NCBI GenBank assembly: GCA_035762175.1
Contig: DASTPP010000136.1
Location: forward strand, 1-13,047
DNA: 13,047 nt
From: DASTPP01 sp035762175
Lineage (GTDB): Bacteria > Myxococcota_A > Polyangia > Polyangiales > Polyangiaceae
Direction: 5' to 3'
Shown piece by piece: positions 8,938 to 13,047 of the stretch. Every line of letters starts with the position of its first letter. Position 1 is the stretch's first letter. The notes under the pieces were generated by a model that was not told the DNA's origin, ran no database searches, and saw only the letters and a program-made list of their open reading frames with translations. The position numbers were made by a program, and so were the translations under genes.

Positions 8938-10143
8938 GTGCCGCCGACCCTGCCCCGCGTCACCCTCAAGCCGGGCCACGTCCAGCCCATCTGGACGGGC
9001 CACCCCTGGGTCTACGCCCAGGCCGTCGAGCGCGTCGAGGGCGGCGCGCGCCCGGGCGACGAGGTCGCCGTCACCGACCCGCGGGGGCAGTTCCTCGGGC
9101 GGGGGTTTTACTCGCCCTCGTCGGCCATCGCGGTGCGCGTGCTGACGCGCGACCCCGACCGGCCCCTCGACGGGCGCTTCTTCCGCGACAAGATCGCCGA
9201 GGCGCGCGACCACCGGCGCGCGCTGCACCTGCCCAACGACGAGACCAACGCCTACCGGCTCGTGCACGCCGAGGGCGACGGGCTGCCGGGGCTCGTCGTC
9301 GACGTCTTCGACGACGCGTGCGTCGTGCAGGCGACCACCCTCGGCATGAGGCTGCGCGAGGCGCTCTGGCTCGAGGCGCTGCGCGAGGTGCTCGCGCCCC
9401 GCGCCATCATCGACCGCACGCCGCCCTCGGCCGGCAAGGCCGAGGGCTTCCGGGTCGAGCAGGGCGTCTTGCGCGGCGATCCGCAGATCTCGGCGCTGCG
9501 CTTCCGCGAGCGGGGCTTGCGCTTCGAAATACCCCCCGAGCTGGGGCAGAAGACCGGGTTTTACTTCGACCAGCGCCCGCTCCGGGCCCGCGTCGAGCAG
9601 CTCGCCCGCGGCCGCCGCGTGCTCGACGCCTACGCCTTCGTCGGCACCTTCTCGCTCGCCGCCGCCCGCGGCGGCGCCGCCGACGTGCTCGCGGTCGACG
9701 AGAGCGCCATCGCGCTCGACGTCGCCGCCCGCATCGCCCAGACGAACGGCCTCGACGCCCGCGTGCGCTATTCCCGCCAAGACGCCTCCGCCGCCTTCTC
9801 GCAGGCCGGGCGCGAGGGCGGCTACGACCTCGTCATCTGCGACCCGCCCAAGCTCGTGCCCTCGCGCGCCGCGCGCGACGCCGGCCTCGGCGCCTACCGC
9901 CGGCTCGCCGGCCTCGCCGCGCGCGCGACCAAGCCCGGCGGCCTGCTCATCTTCTGCTCGTGCTCGGCCTCGGTCGGCCTCGACGATCTCGTCCGCGCCC
10001 TCGCCCTCGGCGCCCGCGACGTCGGCCTCGACACGACGGTGCTCGAGCGCCACTTCCAGGGCGCCGACCACCCCGTGCCGGCCGCCTTCCCCGAGGGGCT
10101 CTACCTCAAGACCCTGCTCACCCGCGTCACCACCCCGCGCTGA
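8938..10143 (+). CDS. RlmI-like class I SAM-dependent rRNA methyltransferase
   Basis: This 401-aa protein (GTG start) matches the length and layout of the RlmI family, which methylates a cytosine of 23S rRNA at carbon 5. Residues 5-85 form a PUA RNA-binding domain (VTLKPGHVQPIWTGHPWVYA). A central domain (about 90-200) holds RLVHAEGDGLPGLVVD and ends with GQKTGFYFDQRPLR. The Rossmann methyltransferase domain follows: VLDAYAFVGTFSLAAARGGA is the SAM-binding motif I, equivalent to the NCFSYTG motif of RlmI, and ICDPPKL is motif IV. FCSCS near the C-terminus contains candidate catalytic cysteines. The exact target base is inferred only from the family. It is 60 bp after the unknown 212-aa gene and may be transcribed with it. 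No clear ribosome-binding site is visible. Confidence 0.9.
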   Translation: MPPTLPRVTLKPGHVQPIWTGHPWVYAQAVERVEGGARPGDEVAVTDPRGQFLGRGFYSPSSAIAVRVLTRDPDRPLDGRFFRDKIAEARDHRRALHLPNDETNAYRLVHAEGDGLPGLVVDVFDDACVVQATTLGMRLREALWLEALREVLAPRAIIDRTPPSAGKAEGFRVEQGVLRGDPQISALRFRERGLRFEIPPELGQKTGFYFDQRPLRARVEQLARGRRVLDAYAFVGTFSLAAARGGAADVLAVDESAIALDVAARIAQTNGLDARVRYSRQDASAAFSQAGREGGYDLVICDPPKLVPSRAARDAGLGAYRRLAGLAARATKPGGLLIFCSCSASVGLDDLVRALALGARDVGLDTTVLERHFQGADHPVPAAFPEGLYLKTLLTRVTTPR

Positions 10144-10244
10144 GACCGCGCCCGCCCGCCGACGCCCGCACGCCCCTCCGACGCTCGCAGCACGCCCTCG
10201 CCCCCCGCCCCCGCCCCTTTCGCCCCGCGCGCCCCCCCACCGCC

Positions 10245-11027
10245 ATGCGACCGCTCACGCTCCTCGCGCGCGCCGAGGCGCCGCGCCCCGTCGGCGTCGT
10301 CTTCGATCTCGACGACACCGCCCTCGACCACGGCCGGCTCACCGAGCCCGCCCTCGCCGCGCTCTACCGCGCCCGCGCGGCCGGCCTGCGCCTCGTCGCC
10401 GCGACGGGACGCCCCGCGGGCTGGGCCGAGGTCTTCGCCCGCGTCTTGCCGATCGACGGGGCCGTCGCCGAGAACGGCGCCGTCGCCTATTACCGCGACG
10501 GCGCCCGCGTCCGGTCGACCGAGCCCGAGGGCCGGGGGCCCGCGCGCGAGGCCCTCTTGCCGCTGGCCGCCGAGCTCTGCGCGGCCTTCGGCTGCCGCCT
10601 CGCCGACGACAACGGGCTGCGCCGCAGCGACGTCACCGTCGACGTCGGCGAGACCGAGCGCGTGCCCCCCGAGACCGTGGCCGCGATGGGGCGCTGGGCG
10701 TCCGAGCGGGGCCTTCGCACCACGGTCTCGAGCGTGCACCTGCACCTGACCCGCTCGCCCGACGACAAGGCCTCGGGCGTGCTGCGCTTTCTCGGCGAGC
10801 GCTTCGGCGACGACCCCAGCTCGGCCCGCGCCCGCTACGCCTTCGTCGGCGACAGCGGCAACGACGCCGCCTGCTTCGCCGCCTTCCCGCTGAGCGTCGG
10901 CGTCGCCAACGTCGCCCCCTACCTGCCGCGCCTCTCGGTGCCCCCCCGCTACGTCGCCCGCGAAGAGCGCGGCCGGGGCTTCGCCGAGGCGCTCGACGCC
11001 TTCCTCGCGCTCTCGCCCGCCGGCTGA
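10245..11027 (+). CDS. HAD-superfamily phosphatase, subfamily IIB
   Basis: This 260-aa protein has all four HAD motifs: DLDDT (21-25, nucleophile Asp21 and acid/base Asp23), ATGRP (53-57), Lys175 in SPDDKASGV, and GDSGND (202-207). ENGAVAYYRDG (76-86) and the VSSVHLHLT segment are typical of class IIB, the group with Cof, sucrose-phosphate and mannosyl-3-phosphoglycerate phosphatases, whose cap lies between motifs II and III. The fourth residue of the first motif is Asp (DLDDT), where many IIB members have Gly. The substrate is likely a sugar phosphate but cannot be named. The frame is open for 2 kb upstream; the ATG at 10245 was chosen because the protein begins just before motif I and the upstream translation is Arg/Pro/Ala-rich shadow. 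The 101-bp gap before it is C-rich with no ribosome-binding site. Confidence 0.9.
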   Translation: MRPLTLLARAEAPRPVGVVFDLDDTALDHGRLTEPALAALYRARAAGLRLVAATGRPAGWAEVFARVLPIDGAVAENGAVAYYRDGARVRSTEPEGRGPAREALLPLAAELCAAFGCRLADDNGLRRSDVTVDVGETERVPPETVAAMGRWASERGLRTTVSSVHLHLTRSPDDKASGVLRFLGERFGDDPSSARARYAFVGDSGNDAACFAAFPLSVGVANVAPYLPRLSVPPRYVAREERGRGFAEALDAFLALSPAG

Positions 11028-11563
11028 GCGGCGCCGGCCCCCCCCTCCCCCGGGCCCGGCGCAGAGCCCCTTCGCATCGCCCGCGCCCCCTCGCGGAACG
11101 GGGCCGAAGCGGCCTGATGCAGCCGGCGGGTGACCTTGCTCGCCCGGCGGCCCCGGATGGGGTCGAGGCTACCTGCGAGCCGCCGTCTCCCATCCCCGGA
11201 TGGGGTCGAGGCCACGTACGAGTCGCGCGGACCCATCCCCGGATGGGCCCGAGACGACCCGCACGTCGCACGGACCCATCCCCGGATGGGGTCGAGGCCA
11301 CGTGCAAGTCCCCCTGACCCATCCCCGGATGGGGTCGAAACGACGTGCAAGTCCCCCTGACCCATCCCCGGATGGGGGTCGTCGTAGCTCAGGGCAAAGG
11401 TGGGATACGCCCGGCAACCGCCGGAACGAGGGCAAAAACGAGGCGGCCGAAAAAAAGATCGTGAAGTCCGCAACTGGGGTCGGGGGCTGACCGAGGGGAA
11501 GGCAAAGGGTCGAGCCGAAAGGGCGCGACCGAGACAACCACCCTCCCTCGAAAGGCCTTTGTC
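11028..11563. other. 536-bp intergenic region containing the 43-bp repeat array
   Basis: The first 118 bp are GC-rich with no gene. The repeat array fills 11146-11380. The remaining 183 bp (11381-11563) are less GC-rich, with short A runs (AAAAA near 11437 and a longer run near 11453) and a small hairpin, CCGGC-AACC-GCCGG, near 11410, and probably contain the promoter and leader of the next gene. I see no clear -35/-10 pair. Open frames through this region on both strands exist only because the repeat unit contains no stop codons. Confidence 0.6.
11146..11380. repeat. Six tandem 43-bp units, each with a CCCATC-CCCG-GATGGG hairpin
   Basis: The core CCCATCCCCGGATGGG occurs unchanged at 11189, 11232, 11275, 11318 and 11361, exactly 43 bp apart. 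A degenerate first unit at 11146 keeps CCCGGATGGG but has GGCGGC in place of the left stem. Each core folds into a 6-bp stem with a CCCG loop. The core is usually followed by GTCGAG, and then about 21 bp that vary between units but are clearly related to each other. The fourth and fifth units share 18 identical bases at their ends (ACGTGCAAGTCCCCCTGA). The period is not a multiple of three, so the array is unlikely to be protein coding. Spacer similarity rules out an ordinary CRISPR array. Confidence 0.93.
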
Positions 11564-12613
11564 ATGCCCCGTTCGTTCTCTGCCACCAGCCTCGTTACCC
11601 TGCCCCTGCTCTCGTCGTCGTCGGCCGTCGCGCTCGGCGACCGCCTGCTCGCCGCCGCGCGCCGGCGCCCCTCGTTGCCGGCGACGCTGGCGGCGTCGCG
11701 CCTGCGCCTCGAGGGCGCGCACGGCGAGCTCCGCAAGGCGCGCGTGTACATGGGCGAAGCGCCCGCCGCCGCCCCGAACGCCGCCGCCGAGGCCGACCTC
11801 TGGGTCGACACGGCCTGGGGGGCGTTTCACGGCGTTCTCAAGGGCTGGGCGCGCCTGCCCGCGCGCGGCGGCCCGGGCGAAGCGCAGTCGGCGCGGGCCG
11901 GGGTGCTGCTGCGCGGCCTCTTCTCGGACGGCCTGCGCTTTCTCAAGCTGCCCCACGACCAAGAGTGGGCCGAGACCCAGAGGCGGCTCGACCGGGTCGA
12001 CGAGCCCGACTTCGCCGCCCACGTCGAAGCGCTCGGGGCCGAGCCTTTCGTCGACGCCATCAAGCGCGCCTTCGAGGCGTACGGCGAGGCCCTGCGGGCG
12101 GGCAAGGCCCGGGCCGAGGCCCCGGCCAAGGTGCGCGAGCCGCTCGCGCGCTTCGTCGCGGCGCTGCGCAGCTACGCCCTGAACGTCACCACCTACGGCG
12201 ATCTCGGCGGCGAGGGCTCGAGCGACCAGGCGCTCGCCGACGAGCTCTTGGCGCCGCTCGCGCGCTGGCAGTCGCCAGGCGGCACGCGCAAGGCCAAGGC
12301 CGAGCCGGGCGACGCGGGCGACGCGGGCGGCGACAGCGCGGGCAGCGACGGCGCGGGCGACGGCGACGCGGGCGACGACGGCGGCGCGGGCGACGCGGGC
12401 GACGCGGGCGACGACGACGGCGCGGGCGACGCGGACGACGACGACGCAGGCGACGAGGGCACCGAGAGCGACGACGGCGACGCGGGCGACGCGGGCAACG
12501 TGAGCGGCGGCGGCGCAGGCGACGGCGCGGGTGAAGAGGACGGCGCGGGCGACGACGTCGCCGTCGCGGGCGGCGTGAGCGAGGGCGGCGCGGGGTCGCG
12601 CCGCGCCGTCTAA
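11564..12613 (+). CDS. Unrecognised helical protein with a long acidic Gly/Asp/Ala tail
   Basis: I do not recognise this 349-aa protein. Residues 1 to about 240 look largely helical: SLVTLPLLSSSSAVALGDRL, LWVDTAWGAFHGVLKGWARL, LLRGLFSDGLRFLKL, PFVDAIKRAFEAYGEAL and LARFVAALRSYALNVTTYGD. The start resembles a weak hydrophobic segment but not a clear signal peptide. A basic patch (GGTRKAKAEP) near 240-248 leads into a 100-residue low-complexity tail of Gly, Asp and Ala (GDAGDAG-type repeats), ending GSRRAV. Such tails are disordered, strongly negative, and could bind cations or basic proteins. The start at 11564 is supported by AAAGG eight bases upstream. Its leader follows the 43-bp repeat array by 183 bp, and a PD-(D/E)XK-like gene lies 65 bp downstream on the same strand. 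Confidence 0.82.
   Translation: MPRSFSATSLVTLPLLSSSSAVALGDRLLAAARRRPSLPATLAASRLRLEGAHGELRKARVYMGEAPAAAPNAAAEADLWVDTAWGAFHGVLKGWARLPARGGPGEAQSARAGVLLRGLFSDGLRFLKLPHDQEWAETQRRLDRVDEPDFAAHVEALGAEPFVDAIKRAFEAYGEALRAGKARAEAPAKVREPLARFVAALRSYALNVTTYGDLGGEGSSDQALADELLAPLARWQSPGGTRKAKAEPGDAGDAGGDSAGSDGAGDGDAGDDGGAGDAGDAGDDDGAGDADDDDAGDEGTESDDGDAGDAGNVSGGGAGDGAGEEDGAGDDVAVAGGVSEGGAGSRRAV
12307..12570 (+). repeat. Codon-level tandem repeats encoding the acidic tail
   Basis: This stretch is made of short units such as GGCGACGCG and GGCGACGAC, reused many times in the same frame, encoding GDA, GDD and GGA. The near-identical codons suggest growth by replication slippage, so copy number may differ between strains and the region may be difficult to assemble. 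Confidence 0.75.
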
Positions 12614-12678
12614 CCGGCCGCGGGTGCGTCGCCACGCTCGCCCCTGGGCCTTACCGACCTGAAGAACGAACCCGCCCC

Positions 12679-13047
12679 ATGGCCGCGTCACTCTTGCACG
12701 AGGCGCTCGTCGAGCTCTTCCAGCGCAACCCCCGCCTCGCCCCCCTCGTGGCCGAGGTCGGCGGGCTCGCGCTGCCCGCCTACGACGAGGTGCACACGCA
12801 CCCGGGCGCGTTGACCGAGCTGGTGCCGATCGGCTACCGCGCCGACGCGGTCGTGCTGCTGACCGAGCACGGCAAGGCGCGCCACGCCCTGGTGGTCGAG
12901 GTGCAGCTCTCGGACGACGGCGACAAGCGCTTCAGCTGGCCGCTCTACCAGGCGGCGCTGCGGGCGCGGCACCGCTGCCCGGCGACGCTCTGCGTGCTGG
13001 CGCTCGAGCCGGCGCTGGCGCGCTGGTGCGCCGAGCCCATCGACACC
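12679..13047 (+). CDS. Putative PD-(D/E)XK nuclease-like protein, cut off by the window end
   Basis: The first 123 residues are present and the frame runs off the right edge. The opening, LLHEALVELFQRNPRLAPLV, is a helix typical of a family of small myxobacterial and actinobacterial proteins that I recall but cannot name. Features compatible with a PD-(D/E)XK fold are Glu47 (LTELVP), Asp56 in YRADAVVLL and EVQ at 74-76, giving the E-x(n)-D-x(n)-ExQ pattern of nuclease-like proteins, followed by KRFSWPLYQAALRARHRCP (83-101). The fold is inferred from this pattern alone, and nuclease activity is not shown. The start ATG is the first in frame after the previous gene, and GAAGAACGAA just upstream gives a weak purine-rich site. 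It is 65 bp after the acidic-tail protein gene and may share its transcript. Confidence 0.7.
   Translation, partial: MAASLLHEALVELFQRNPRLAPLVAEVGGLALPAYDEVHTHPGALTELVPIGYRADAVVLLTEHGKARHALVVEVQLSDDGDKRFSWPLYQAALRARHRCPATLCVLALEPALARWCAEPIDT

Noticed and set aside
7831..10071. Minus-strand frame of 746 aa opposite hisG and the methyltransferase gene
   Set aside because: It is antisense to three well-supported genes, has low complexity and no recognisable domain.
11146..11380. CRISPR array
   Set aside because: The 'spacers' are related to each other, two share 18 identical bases, units are only 43 bp with a 16-22-bp core, and no cas gene is present.
11381..11460. tRNA gene, suggested by GTAGCTCAGGG near 11386
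   Set aside because: The match is limited to a D-arm-like stretch; no acceptor stem, anticodon arm or T-arm (GTTCRANYC) can be placed.
10949..12691. Minus-strand frame of 580 aa crossing the repeat array
   Set aside because: It stays open only because the repeats contain no stop codons and the acidic-tail gene is GC-rich; its translation is Ala/Val/Arg low complexity.

Overview
The window is very GC-rich DNA with G or C at nearly every third codon position, so open frames persist by chance on both strands and many long frames are shadows. Composition, a Cys-containing secretion signal on a beta-rich protein, an Ala/Gly/Asp-rich acidic tail and a PD-(D/E)XK-like family that I associate with this group suggest a myxobacterium (Myxococcota, perhaps Polyangiales). 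This is an inference from style; there is no rRNA or other marker gene.

Layout. At 1-201 there is no gene, but a 31-bp inverted repeat. At 202-2428, on the minus strand, an L-serine dehydratase (sdaA) is followed 46 bp later by a glycerophosphodiester phosphodiesterase. Diverging from them is a stand-alone 2Fe-2S/FAD oxidoreductase (2715-3977) related to the N-terminal half of sarcosine oxidase alpha. It converges on a minus-strand secreted, probably lipid-anchored, beta-rich protein (4182-5603) that has a clear intrinsic terminator. A 714-bp gap (5604-6317) contains an AT-richer island, several GAAC/GTTC palindromes and GC-rich direct repeats.

From 6318 everything is on the plus strand: murA and hisG (4-bp overlap), an unknown 212-aa protein, an RlmI-like 23S rRNA methyltransferase and a HAD-IIB phosphatase. 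murA, hisG and the 212-aa gene look like an operon. hisG has no stop at the end of its conserved domain: its frame runs 370 bp into the next gene, and a lone TTA codon sits where the stop would be expected.

The right end (11028-13047) looks accessory. It holds six tandem 43-bp units built around the hairpin CCCATC-CCCG-GATGGG, an unrecognised helical protein with an acidic GDAG-type tail, and a truncated PD-(D/E)XK-like protein. The repeat array and these two genes are the best candidate here for something undescribed, but nothing in the sequence proves that they work together.
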